Source: CAYUYV01 sp050331455
Lineage (GTDB): Bacteria > Pseudomonadota > Alphaproteobacteria > JAJFIK01
Reading direction: 5' to 3'
Assembly: GCA_050331455.1 (NCBI GenBank)
Contig: JBHJGV010000008.1
Span: forward strand, 1-64,000
DNA: 64,000 nucleotides
Both the position numbers and the translations under genes were made by a program. How positions within the stretch are numbered: the stretch's first letter is position 1; every line of letters starts with the position of its first letter. Under the pieces are notes generated by a model that worked only from the letters and a program-made list of their open reading frames with translations, had not been told where the DNA came from and ran no database searches. Below are positions 33,645 to 43,140 of the stretch, piece after piece.

Positions 33645-34961
33645 GTGTCGGGCCTAGCGATGCTCTGTGCCTTGAGCCTGGGTTTTGTCCTCGGATCCGC
33701 AGTCCCGGGGCAGGGCCAGTCCCTCAGCGGCGATAACGTCTCCCAGGAACGGCTCCGCGAACTCGAAGCCACCGTCGACGAAAGCCGAGACCGGCTCCAA
33801 CGCCAACGGGCCGACGCCCGGCGTCTCGCCAAAGAAATGGCCGATATCCGGACCCGATCCGTCGAGGCGGCCTTCGAAGTCCAGAAACGCGAGGCCCGTC
33901 TGAGCCGCATCGAAGTGCGCCTCACCGACCTGCTGGCGGAAGAAAACACCGTGGTGGACCGCCTGAAGACCCGCAAGGATGCCCTTGTGTCGGTCCTGGC
34001 GGCCCTCCAGGCCATGGAGCAGAACAAGCCGCCGGCCCTGCTCGTGCGCCCCGACGACGCCGTGAACGCGGCCCGCAGCGCAATGTTGCTGGGCTCCGTG
34101 GTGCCGGACATCCATGCCCAGGCCAAGGCCCTGGGCGAGGAATTGCGCACCCTCACGCGGCTGCGGGCGAGCATCGAGTCCGAGCGGGACGACCTGCGCC
34201 TCGTGAGTGAGGAACTGCTGCGCGAACAGCAACGCCTCGCCGCGCTTCTGGTCGACAAACAGGCGCTTGAGAAGGCAACCCGCGCCGCGGCCCAGGAAGA
34301 GGCCCAGCGGCTCGCACGCCTCGCCGACGAGGCGCGCGACCTGCGCGGCCTTGTCGAAGAGCTGGCCCGGCGCGCCGCCGGTGTCCATCCCATGCTGAAG
34401 CCGCTCACCCGGCGACCCACCACGGCCTTTGCCGGCCCATCGGTGACGCCGGGCCTTGTGAAGGCCAAAGGGCGCCTTCGCCCGCCGGTCGCCGGCCGGA
34501 TCGTCCGACGCTTCGGCACCGAAGATGCCTCGGGGGGTGTTTCGGAGGGTCTCGTCTTTTCGACCCGTCCCGGCGCCCGGGTGGTCGCGCCTTTCGACAG
34601 CCGCATCGCCTTTGCCCAACCGTACCGAAATTACGACCAGGTGCTGATCCTCGCTGCCGGCGACGGTTACCACTTCGTTCTCACGGGACTTGCCCAGATC
34701 GATGGGGTCGTGGGTCAGGAACTGCTGGCCGGCGAGCCCATCGGCGTGATGGGCGGACGCGCGGACCGGGACGGCCCCGATACGCAGGACACCATGTCGC
34801 GCACGCTGGCCATGACGGTGGCGGGAGCGTCCTCCGCAGGGGGGCTCGGACTGTCGCGTCCCGCAGCGGGACCGAGCCTGTATTTCGAGTTGAGAAAGGA
34901 TGGCGAGCCCATAGATCCCTTACCCTGGCTCACGGGCTGGACGCGAAAGGTGGGAGGCTGA
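33645..34961 (+). CDS. EnvC-like murein hydrolase activator with degenerate LytM domain
   Basis: A 438-residue exported protein: signal peptide (LAMLCALSLGFVLGSAVPGQ), a long coiled coil from about residue 25 to 240 (ERLRELEATVDESRDRLQRQ onward), then a C-terminal LytM/M23 fold. The LytM zinc ligands are missing: the HxxxD strand reads EGLVFSTRPGARVVAP and the HxH strand reads PSLYFELRKDGEPIDP. This is the signature of EnvC-type activators that switch on amidases rather than cut peptidoglycan. GTG at 33645 has AAAGG upstream; an ATG at 33660 is the alternative. The order gpmI-envC-ctpA is conserved in alphaproteobacteria. Confidence 0.88.
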   Translation: MSGLAMLCALSLGFVLGSAVPGQGQSLSGDNVSQERLRELEATVDESRDRLQRQRADARRLAKEMADIRTRSVEAAFEVQKREARLSRIEVRLTDLLAEENTVVDRLKTRKDALVSVLAALQAMEQNKPPALLVRPDDAVNAARSAMLLGSVVPDIHAQAKALGEELRTLTRLRASIESERDDLRLVSEELLREQQRLAALLVDKQALEKATRAAAQEEAQRLARLADEARDLRGLVEELARRAAGVHPMLKPLTRRPTTAFAGPSVTPGLVKAKGRLRPPVAGRIVRRFGTEDASGGVSEGLVFSTRPGARVVAPFDSRIAFAQPYRNYDQVLILAAGDGYHFVLTGLAQIDGVVGQELLAGEPIGVMGGRADRDGPDTQDTMSRTLAMTVAGASSAGGLGLSRPAAGPSLYFELRKDGEPIDPLPWLTGWTRKVGG

Positions 34962-35196
34962 CGGGGTCCCGGAGGACCCGGTCGGATCGCCCGCCATCCC
35001 AAAGACGGTTGATCGGCCGTTTCATTCACGCTCACACTGGGTCCTGGAGAGAGACAAAATTCCCACGGCGGGTGGCGGAAAAAATGATATCCGTCAGGCA
35101 TGCTTGTCGCGGCCGCGCCTCTTGTCCGGAGGTTCACCTCTCAGGCCGGCTCCGGTCCCGGATCGGACTAACAGATACGGAAGGACGGGTTGCCCC

Positions 35197-36537
35197 ATGA
35201 AACGGCACGGTTTGGCAAAGATCATCACGGCGGCTGGCCTCGGCGCTGTCCTGACCGGTCTGGCGGTAACGACATCCGCCGCAGCGACATCGGAGACCTA
35301 TCGACAGCTCAATCTCTTCGGTGACGTCTTTGAGCGGGTGCGCTCGGATTACGTGACGGAAGTCGAGGACCAACAGCTGATCGAGGACGCCATCAACGGC
35401 ATGCTCGCAGGCCTCGACCCCCATTCGAGCTATCTGAGCCCGCGCAACTATGAAGACATGCAGGTTCAGACCCGCGGCGAATTCGGCGGGTTGGGGATCG
35501 AAGTCACCCTGGAAGAGGGCGTCGTTAAGGTCGTCGCGCCGATGGACGGCACACCGGCCTTCCGGGCCGGCATCAAGGCCGGCGACCTGATCACACATCT
35601 CGATGGCGAACCGATCATGGGCATGACCCTGAACGAGGCCATCGACCTGATGCGCGGCGCCCCGGGCACGGACATTGTCATCACCGTCTACCGGGACGGC
35701 GTGCGCGATCCCTTCGATGTCACCATTACCCGGGCAGTGATCGAGCTGCGCGCCGTGCGCTACAGGGCCGAGGGCGACGATGTGGGCTACATCCGCATCA
35801 TCACCTTCAACGAGAACACAGAAGACACTGTCCTGTCGGCCGTCCGCAAGCTGGAGCGTCAGCTTGGCGACGGGCTCGCCGGCTTCATTCTGGACCTTCG
35901 GAACAATCCTGGCGGACTGCTGGATCAGGCCATCGACGTGGCGGATCTCTTCCTCAATGAAGGCGAGATCGTGTCCACGCGCGGCCGTTACCCGGAAGAC
36001 ATGCAGCGCTACAACGCCCGCCGCGGCGATGAGACCGAGGGCCGTCCCATCATTGTTCTGATCAATGGCGGATCCGCCTCGGCTTCGGAAATCGTCGCCG
36101 GTGCGCTTCAGGATCAACGCCGGGCGGTGATTCTGGGGACACGGTCCTTTGGCAAGGGGTCCGTTCAGACGGTCATCCCCCTCGGCGCAAAAGGCATGAA
36201 TGGCGCCCTGCGGCTGACCACGGCGAAATATTACACGCCGTCCGGGCGCTCGATCCAGGCCAAGGGCATCGAGCCGGACATCGAACTTGCGGATGCGAGC
36301 CAGCGGCGCCCGTCCGAGGCCGACCTGCCCGGCCACCTGCCGGCCGAATCCGGCGAGGAAAAGCCGGCGCTCAAGGAGCCCGAAGGCGCTACCCCTCCCG
36401 CTGAAGCCACGCCGCGCCCCGAAGCCAATGCCGAAGACAGCGAGCCGGTGGATGTCCAGCTCCAGCGGGCCCTCGATCTGTTGCGCGGCGTGAAGGAAAA
36501 CAGCGCGGCGCTGCCCCAGCGGACGGCCCGCCGCTAA
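35197..36537 (+). CDS. ctpA: Carboxyl-terminal processing protease (S41)
   Basis: Periplasmic Ser-Lys protease of 446 residues that trims envelope proteins. After a signal peptide (IITAAGLGAVLTGLAVTTSAAA), LDPHSSYLSP leads into a PDZ domain (GEFGGLGIEVTLEEGVVKVV to about residue 190). The catalytic core shows FILDLRNNPGGLLDQA, INGGSASASEIVAGALQD with the nucleophile Ser, and TRSFGKGSVQTVIPL with the catalytic Lys. The C terminus is Pro/Glu rich. ATG at 35197 gives the signal peptide; the longer frame from 35104 does not. Likely acts with the EnvC-like protein upstream in cell-wall turnover. Confidence 0.95.
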   Translation: MKRHGLAKIITAAGLGAVLTGLAVTTSAAATSETYRQLNLFGDVFERVRSDYVTEVEDQQLIEDAINGMLAGLDPHSSYLSPRNYEDMQVQTRGEFGGLGIEVTLEEGVVKVVAPMDGTPAFRAGIKAGDLITHLDGEPIMGMTLNEAIDLMRGAPGTDIVITVYRDGVRDPFDVTITRAVIELRAVRYRAEGDDVGYIRIITFNENTEDTVLSAVRKLERQLGDGLAGFILDLRNNPGGLLDQAIDVADLFLNEGEIVSTRGRYPEDMQRYNARRGDETEGRPIIVLINGGSASASEIVAGALQDQRRAVILGTRSFGKGSVQTVIPLGAKGMNGALRLTTAKYYTPSGRSIQAKGIEPDIELADASQRRPSEADLPGHLPAESGEEKPALKEPEGATPPAEATPRPEANAEDSEPVDVQLQRALDLLRGVKENSAALPQRTARR

Positions 36538-36597
36538 TACCGGCACGCCGAGCCCACCCATCGGCTTTCAAAGCGGCCTTAAGGCTTTGCCTGTTAT

Positions 36598-37830
36598 GTG
36601 GAGACCATGGGTTCAGGGTCTCCACATACACCAATGGCCGGCACCTTTGCGGGGCGTCTTGGACCGCTTTGGGCCAATGTCCGCAATACGGAGCCGGCCC
36701 GATCCCTTGCCCTGCTCACGGGGGGCTTGGCCTTGATCATGGCCTTCCTGGCCATCACGCCCGCCCCCCGTCCCATGCCCGTGTCCCTGGTCCTGGTGGT
36801 CGACCCGCCGGCGGCGGCGGCACCGCGTTCGGAGTCCGGTGGGGAACACAGCGCCCCGCCGCCCGAAGAGCCGCACAGCCCGCCTGACACGGGTCATGAC
36901 GACACCGCCCCGCCGGAAAAGTCTCACGATCCCGCCCCGGAGCCGCCGGCGATCGGGGATTCCATGGCGCGCCTCGCCTTGTCCGACGGGGCGCTGGACC
37001 CGGCACCGGACCTGGGCCTGATCGAAGAAGCCGCCGACGGGTTCCTGCCCCGCATCGGAGCGGATGGGCGCCGGCCCGATGCGGTTTATGCCCGGCCCTT
37101 CGCGGATCCCTTAAGACGCTCACGCATCGCCATTGTCATTCGCGGCTTCGGCCTTGCGGGTGACGCCAGCCGGGACGCCGTGGAGATCCTGCCGGCGGAG
37201 GTCGCCCTGGCCGTCTCGCCCTATGCCGGTCAGCCCCAGTTTTGGACCAACCAGGCCCGGGCAACGGGTCACGAAGTGTTGCTTGACCTGCCCATGGAGC
37301 CCCATGCTTTTCCGGACCAGGATCCGGGGCCCCATGCGCTGCTGACGCGCCTCGCGCCGCCTGAGCGGATGGTGCGACTCCATCGCCTGCTGACCAGCAC
37401 CACCGGCTATGCCGGCGTCGTCACCCGGATGGGGCGGGCTTTCCTGTCGAGCGAAGCGGATCTGCGCCCGGTGCTGACGGATATCGCCCGGCGCGGCCTG
37501 TTTTTCCTCGAGGACGGCACGGCCGAGCGCTCCGTTGCCGGGCGCATCGCCCCGTCCCTGTCCCTGCCCTACCGGCGGGCGGACCGGCCGCTCGACGCCC
37601 AGCCCTCCCGACGCACTGTGGACCTTGCCCTTTTGGAGCTTGAGGCGGTGGCTCGGGCTCAAGGGCGGGCCATCGGGGTGGGCACGGTGCTGCCCGTAAC
37701 GCTTGCGCGGATCAAGGCCTGGGCTCCGACTTTGGCGGCCAAGGGTCTTGTTCTCGCTCCCGTTTCGGCAATGATGACACCTTCGACAAGATTGGAAGGA
37801 GTTCAGCATGCCGCCCTCGCCGAGCCCTGA
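36598..37830 (+). CDS. Divergent polysaccharide deacetylase family protein (YibQ-like)
   Basis: A protein of about 410 residues with an N-terminal membrane anchor (LALLTGGLALIMAFLAITPA), a Pro/Glu-rich periplasmic spacer of about 90 residues, and a divergent polysaccharide deacetylase (DUF610) domain starting at RRSRIAIVIRGFGLAGDAS. The first catalytic strand is usually IVIDDxG; here it reads IVIRGFG, so the metal-binding Asp pair is altered and activity is doubtful. EVLLDLPMEPHAFPDQDPGP and GYAGVVTRMGRAF are other family strings. Start at GTG 36598 or ATG 36607. Its end overlaps rppH by 23 bases, so the two are coupled. Confidence 0.82.
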   Translation: METMGSGSPHTPMAGTFAGRLGPLWANVRNTEPARSLALLTGGLALIMAFLAITPAPRPMPVSLVLVVDPPAAAAPRSESGGEHSAPPPEEPHSPPDTGHDDTAPPEKSHDPAPEPPAIGDSMARLALSDGALDPAPDLGLIEEAADGFLPRIGADGRRPDAVYARPFADPLRRSRIAIVIRGFGLAGDASRDAVEILPAEVALAVSPYAGQPQFWTNQARATGHEVLLDLPMEPHAFPDQDPGPHALLTRLAPPERMVRLHRLLTSTTGYAGVVTRMGRAFLSSEADLRPVLTDIARRGLFFLEDGTAERSVAGRIAPSLSLPYRRADRPLDAQPSRRTVDLALLELEAVARAQGRAIGVGTVLPVTLARIKAWAPTLAAKGLVLAPVSAMMTPSTRLEGVQHAALAEP

Positions 37831-38320
37831 CCGCCCCCTGCGCCGGGCTGTGGGCATCGCCCTGTTCAATGCCCAAGGCCATGTCTGGATGGGGCGCCGG
37901 ATTTCCAGCGCCCATCGCGATGCGGCCTATCAGTGGCAGCTTCCCCAGGGCGGAATTGACCCGGGCGAAGGGCCCGAGGCGGCGGCTTTCCGCGAGCTTT
38001 TTGAGGAGACCGGTGCGCGCAGTGCACGGATCATCGGTGAAGTCGAAGACTGGCTCGACTACGAATTTCCCAGGTCCGTGTTCGAGACTCTGCGCCGGCG
38101 CCACCGGGGTCAGACCCAAAAATGGTTCGCCATGCTGTTCACGGGGGAGGACAACGAGTTCGACCTGGAAGTCCACCATCCGGAATTCGACGCCTGGCGC
38201 TGGGTTCCCCTTGCAGACATTCCTGATCTCGTGATCCCATTCAAACGGCATGTTTACGAAGCGGTCGCGACAGAGTTCGCTCCGCTGGCGGAGAAACTGG
38301 TCAGGGGGGAGACGGTTTGA
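37808..38320 (+). CDS. rppH: RNA pyrophosphohydrolase
   Basis: Nudix hydrolase of 170 residues that removes pyrophosphate from the 5' end of mRNA and starts its decay. The N-terminal VGIALFNAQGHVWMGRRI and WQLPQGGIDPGEGPEAAAFR leading into ELFEETGA give the full Nudix box; WLDYEFP and RHRGQTQKWFAMLF, FDAWRWVPLADIPDLVIPFK are RppH-specific. ATG at 37808 with AAGGAG upstream, inside the 3' end of the deacetylase-like gene. Confidence 0.95.
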   Translation: MPPSPSPDRPLRRAVGIALFNAQGHVWMGRRISSAHRDAAYQWQLPQGGIDPGEGPEAAAFRELFEETGARSARIIGEVEDWLDYEFPRSVFETLRRRHRGQTQKWFAMLFTGEDNEFDLEVHHPEFDAWRWVPLADIPDLVIPFKRHVYEAVATEFAPLAEKLVRGETV

Positions 38321-39099
38321 GACCTCCGGTTGTCCTGGTCCACGGCGCTTTCTGCGGCAGTTGGGCACTCGAGCCTATGCGCTGGGTGTTCGAGGCGCGC
38401 GGCCACCAAGCCTACTGCCCGACCCTGCGCCACCACCAGCCGGAATCCCGCAGCCGCATTCCGCCCGAATTGGGTCAGACCAGCCTGCTCCACTATTGCA
38501 AGGATCTCGAGGAAGACATCCTGGCCGGTCTCGACGAACCGCCCATCTTGGTCGGCCACTCCATGGGCGGGCTGATCTGCCAGATGCTCGCGGCGCGCAA
38601 CAGGGTGCGGGCCCTGTGCCTCCTCGCCCCATCCCCGCCCTGGGGGGTCCTGCCTTCCACCACCTTGGAAGTCATGTCCGCGCAAGGGCTGTTCCTGGTG
38701 GCGGGCCAGTTCTGGAAACAGGCCCTAGTCCCCAATTTCTCATTGGCGGCGGAACACACACTGGATCGGTTGAGCCCGGCGGCACAGCGCGAGGTGTTTT
38801 CCCGCTTCGTGCCGGAGTCGGGGCGGGCGATGTTCGAGATCCTCCATTGGCCGGCGGACACCCAACGGGCCAGCGCCGTGAACACCAACCGGGTCGCCTG
38901 TCCGGTCTTGTGCGTGACCGGCTCCAAGGACAAGGTGAACCCGAGTGGAACCGTCCGCCGCATCGCCGCCCGCTATGAGCTTGGCACGTTCTACGAACTC
39001 AAAGGGTTCAGCCATTGGCTCATCGGCGAACCGGGCTGGGAAGATGTGGTGGGCGTCTGCATGGATTGGCTCGACAGCATGGGCCTCGCCCGCGCCTGA
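38317..39099 (+). CDS. Alpha/beta hydrolase
   Basis: An alpha/beta-hydrolase of 260 residues. VVLVHGAFCGSWALEPM forms the oxyanion region, VGHSMGGLICQMLAA holds the nucleophile Ser, VLCVTGSKDKVNPSGTV the acid Asp, and GFSHWLIGE the His. The catalytic triad is complete; substrate unknown. The TTG start at 38317 overlaps the rppH stop (TTGA), which implies translational coupling. Confidence 0.88.
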   Translation: MRPPVVLVHGAFCGSWALEPMRWVFEARGHQAYCPTLRHHQPESRSRIPPELGQTSLLHYCKDLEEDILAGLDEPPILVGHSMGGLICQMLAARNRVRALCLLAPSPPWGVLPSTTLEVMSAQGLFLVAGQFWKQALVPNFSLAAEHTLDRLSPAAQREVFSRFVPESGRAMFEILHWPADTQRASAVNTNRVACPVLCVTGSKDKVNPSGTVRRIAARYELGTFYELKGFSHWLIGEPGWEDVVGVCMDWLDSMGLARA

Positions 39100-39207
39100 T
39101 CGCAGATCTTATTCCAGCCCTGCGATATCGGGGCGACGGCAGCCGGCCCGGACCGCGCATCCGTGGGGCGCCCCTTATTGTGTACGACGAAGAAAAAGAG
39201 GCCCACA

Positions 39208-39678
39208 TTGACCAGCAAACCCAGGCTCCCCACACCCTCCGGGGTCATTCCCTATTTGACGGTCTCCAGTGCCAATGCGGCCGCAGCCTTTTATCGCGAC
39301 GCATTCGGGGCGCGGGAGCTTTATCGGGAAGAACACAAGCCCACGGGCAAGATCATGCATTTGGCGCTGGAGATGAATGGCGGCCGGCTGTTTCTGTCCG
39401 ACGATTTTCCCGAAATGAATGACGGAAAATCCAAGGCACCTTCGGTCATTCGCGGGTCGAGCGTGACCTTACACATGCAGGTCGAGAATGTGGACGCGAC
39501 CGTCGTGACGGCTGTTCAACACGGTGCCACGATGGTTTTTCCGGTATCGGACATGTTCTGGGGTGATCGCTTCGGTAAGATCAAGGATCCGTTTGGACAC
39601 GAATGGTCGATCTCTACGCCGATTACGCAGATCCGCGAGGCGGAAGCCGAAAGCGAAGTGGTTTCCCGGGAGCCGTAG
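39208..39678 (+). CDS. VOC-family protein (PhnB/glyoxalase-like)
   Basis: A vicinal-oxygen-chelate fold protein of 156 residues, of the PhnB-like type. VIPYLTVSSANAAAAFYRDA and the paired FWGDRFGKIKDPFGHEWSIS strands are typical; HLALEMNGGRLFLSDDFPE gives the middle metal-site strand. TTG start at 39208 is chosen because AAGAGG lies six bases before it; the frame extends to 39163 but the added residues are unlike the family. Function of this subgroup is not known. Confidence 0.85.
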   Translation: MTSKPRLPTPSGVIPYLTVSSANAAAAFYRDAFGARELYREEHKPTGKIMHLALEMNGGRLFLSDDFPEMNDGKSKAPSVIRGSSVTLHMQVENVDATVVTAVQHGATMVFPVSDMFWGDRFGKIKDPFGHEWSISTPITQIREAEAESEVVSREP

Positions 39679-39714
39679 GCCGGCCTAACCCCGGTCCCAC
39701 CGGCAGAGCGGAGC

Positions 39715-40542
39715 TCAGGCCGGCTTTGCGCTGCGGGTCCGGGAGACCATGGCCCACCAAATGACCCGGGCGATGCCCGTGGAGACCATGCCGCGCGGCT
39801 TGAGGCCCACGGCCTTGGCGATCATGGCCACCCCCTTGCGCAGATGGGGCCAGTGATAGAACCGCAGAGTCTGCTTGTTATAGGCCTTCGAATAGGCATT
39901 GCGATCATAGGGGATCTCAGCCTCTTTCTCGGCCGGCACGTTCCCACAGTAATAGGCGTAGGCGAGTTCATCGTCCTCCGCCTCCTGGACGCGGGACAGG
40001 GCAATGCCCAGGCGCTTCATGAAACCGATCCGTTCCGCGGGCTGATATTTCAGGAAGCCCATATAGAACATCTTCCAGTGGCGGAATTCGTCGGCTGCGA
40101 TATAGCCGGCGATCTGCTTCAGCACCGGTTCTTCAGTGTTGTCCCGCATGCCGGAATAGAACGAGGACGTGCCACTTTCGACCACGCAGCGCGCGACCAT
40201 CTCGCCGGCACGGGAGCCGCGCACGGACTGATCGGCGCCGTCATTGATGGTGTAGCCTTCGCGAAAGCGCCGGAAGGCTTCCTGAAAATCGAAGCCCGGC
40301 TCAGCCATCTCGGCCCAGCGGCCCAGGGCTTCGCCGTGCTGGGCCTCTTCGATGCCCCACTGCTTGATGTTGGCCAGCATGTCCGGATCGTCGTGGAATA
40401 CCTTGTTCAGGTAGCCAACGTAATCGGCAGCGTTGAACTCGACCATGGCGGCGGCCTTGACCGCCTTCAGGGTTTCCGGATCCACCTGGGACGGATCGAA
40501 GGCATCCCAGTTCACATCCTCGATTTTCCAGTACCCCAACAT
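39715..40542 (-). CDS. Ferritin-like diiron protein
   Basis: A 275-residue helical protein with two ExxH diiron motifs: QWGIEEAQHGEALGRW and AADEFRHWKMFYMGF, plus a VESGTSSFYSG helix that supplies further carboxylates. This resembles rubrerythrin and acyl-ACP-desaturase-like diiron carboxylate proteins. A basic Trp-containing C terminus (GIARVIWWAMVSRTRSAKPA) may touch the membrane. ATG at 40542 with AAGGGAG upstream. It lies downstream of atpC on the same strand with a 149-base gap, so it might be read through from the F1 operon. Substrate unknown. Confidence 0.78.
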   Translation of the reverse strand: MLGYWKIEDVNWDAFDPSQVDPETLKAVKAAAMVEFNAADYVGYLNKVFHDDPDMLANIKQWGIEEAQHGEALGRWAEMAEPGFDFQEAFRRFREGYTINDGADQSVRGSRAGEMVARCVVESGTSSFYSGMRDNTEEPVLKQIAGYIAADEFRHWKMFYMGFLKYQPAERIGFMKRLGIALSRVQEAEDDELAYAYYCGNVPAEKEAEIPYDRNAYSKAYNKQTLRFYHWPHLRKGVAMIAKAVGLKPRGMVSTGIARVIWWAMVSRTRSAKPA

Positions 40543-40691
40543 GTCAAACTCCCTTCCACGACATCGGCCATGGACACTATAGCATCACGGGATCCGGGCC
40601 GGGCGGAGCAAAGACGGCTCAACGGCCGACCACGTCGATATCAAGAAGGAAACATAGGCGCGGCGCCGCAGTTCCGCAGCTCTTCACGCCG

Positions 40692-41090
40692 TCACAGAGA
40701 CGCCTGAATTTGCAGAAGATCGGACAGTTCGTCGGATGCCCGCAGACGACTGTCGTCGTCCTTCGCGTCGGCCACGTCTTCGCGCAAATCGCTGATGCGC
40801 TGGGCCAGCTTTTCCGGATCCACCTGATCCATGGGGATCGCCTCTTCGGCCAGTACCGTCAGCCCCTGTGGCGTGATTTCTGCAAACCCACCGCCCACGA
40901 AAATCCGGGGATGGTCCACCGCGCCGCCCATGACTTCGATCACGCCCGGGCGAATGGTCGTCATCAGCGGCATGTGGGCCGGAAGCACGGTCAAATCCCC
41001 ATCCGCCCCCGGAATGACCACACCCTCCACATCGCGGGACAGCAACAGACGTTCCGGCGATACGAGTTCGAATTTGAGTTGATCGGCCAT
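40692..41090 (-). CDS. atpC: F0F1 ATP synthase subunit epsilon
   Basis: Central-stalk subunit of 132 residues which couples rotation and can inhibit hydrolysis. The beta-sandwich domain shows LKFELVSPERLLLSRDVEGV, VIPGADGDLTVLPAHMPLMT and IFVGGGFAEI; the C-terminal helices end in SDLLQIQASL. ATG at 41090 gives the standard start (a longer frame to 41117 exists). Separated from atpD by a hairpin-containing gap. Confidence 0.96.
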   Translation of the reverse strand: MADQLKFELVSPERLLLSRDVEGVVIPGADGDLTVLPAHMPLMTTIRPGVIEVMGGAVDHPRIFVGGGFAEITPQGLTVLAEEAIPMDQVDPEKLAQRISDLREDVADAKDDDSRLRASDELSDLLQIQASL

Positions 41091-41131
41091 GGCGATTCCG
41101 TCTTCCAAAACACGCAAGTCAAAGCCTACCA

Positions 41132-41154
41132 GCCCGATCCAAACCGGATCGGGC
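41132..41154. promoter_or_regulatory. Intercistronic hairpin between atpD and atpC
   Basis: A 9-bp perfect stem (GCCCGATCC / GGATCGGGC) with a five-base loop. No T-run follows on the minus strand, so it is more likely an RNA stability or processing element, or a partial attenuator, than a full terminator. Confidence 0.6.
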
Positions 41155-41201
41155 CATCACGCTCGGTCAGGCGGCTCAACGAGCCGCTGGCGCGAGATCC
41201 A

Positions 41202-42629
<1,428 letters not shown>

Positions 42630-42935
42630 CGTCTGTCCTGCCTTCGTCCTTCTAAAAACCGTGTTCGGGAAAGCTGGGTCGCCGGATCCCGTATCGCTGT
42701 TGCCGCCGCCCCCGGCGCCGGCGCTGTCCATCGTCACCGCCCCGTCACCGCTGCCCGCCAGTGCAGGCCGCGAAGCACTGGAAAGGCCCGCCGATGCCAC
42801 CGTATTGCGCGGAGGCTGCCCCGGTGGGCGCGGCGCCTCGGAGGGCATCGGGCTAAGGACTTCCAAAGGCCGCGGGCCCTGGAGCAGACGCATCAGCCAA
42901 CCAACCATCCGTTTCAACCAATCCCCGTCTGTCAC
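42630..42935 (-). other. 102-codon open extension in frame with atpD
   Basis: From ATG 42935 the frame reads MTDGDWLKRMVGWLMRLLQG, then a Pro/Ala/Gly/Ser-rich stretch, and runs without a stop into atpD. The ATG forms an ATGA overlap with the stop of the small membrane ORF, which favours translation. The last codons include AGA and AGG, rare here, which favours a non-coding leader with the atpD ribosome-binding site. Either a short amphipathic peptide region, an N-terminally extended AtpD isoform, or chance. Confidence 0.45.
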
Positions 42936-43138
42936 CGGTTCACCACCTGATCAACGGCCCAGGCACTGAACGATGCGAGACCGCCGGTGAGGAGGAATCC
43001 GAACGTGAGCGCGAATTCCTCGGTGAAGTCGTAGCCGAAAAAGAACACTGCTGCGCTCAGGGTGCCCGTCAAGAAACCAACCATCAGTGCCCGAAGCAAA
43101 CCCGAAACCAGACGCCGCCGTGTTCCTGTTTCCACCAC
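42932..43138 (-). CDS. Small two-helix membrane protein between atpG and atpD
   Basis: A 68-residue protein with a basic N terminus (ETGTRRR) and two hydrophobic segments (ALMVGFLTGTLSAAVFFFGY and FALTFGFLLTGGLASFSAWA) separated by an acidic turn (DFTEEF). It starts with GTG two bases after the atpG stop and its stop overlaps the next ATG by four bases, so spacing on both sides is that of a coupled operon gene. I do not recognise the family; it is not a known F1 subunit. Inserted inside an operon whose gene order is otherwise strictly conserved, it may be an assembly or regulatory factor of the ATP synthase. Confidence 0.72.
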   Translation of the reverse strand: MVETGTRRRLVSGLLRALMVGFLTGTLSAAVFFFGYDFTEEFALTFGFLLTGGLASFSAWAVDQVVNR

Positions 43139-43140
43139 CC

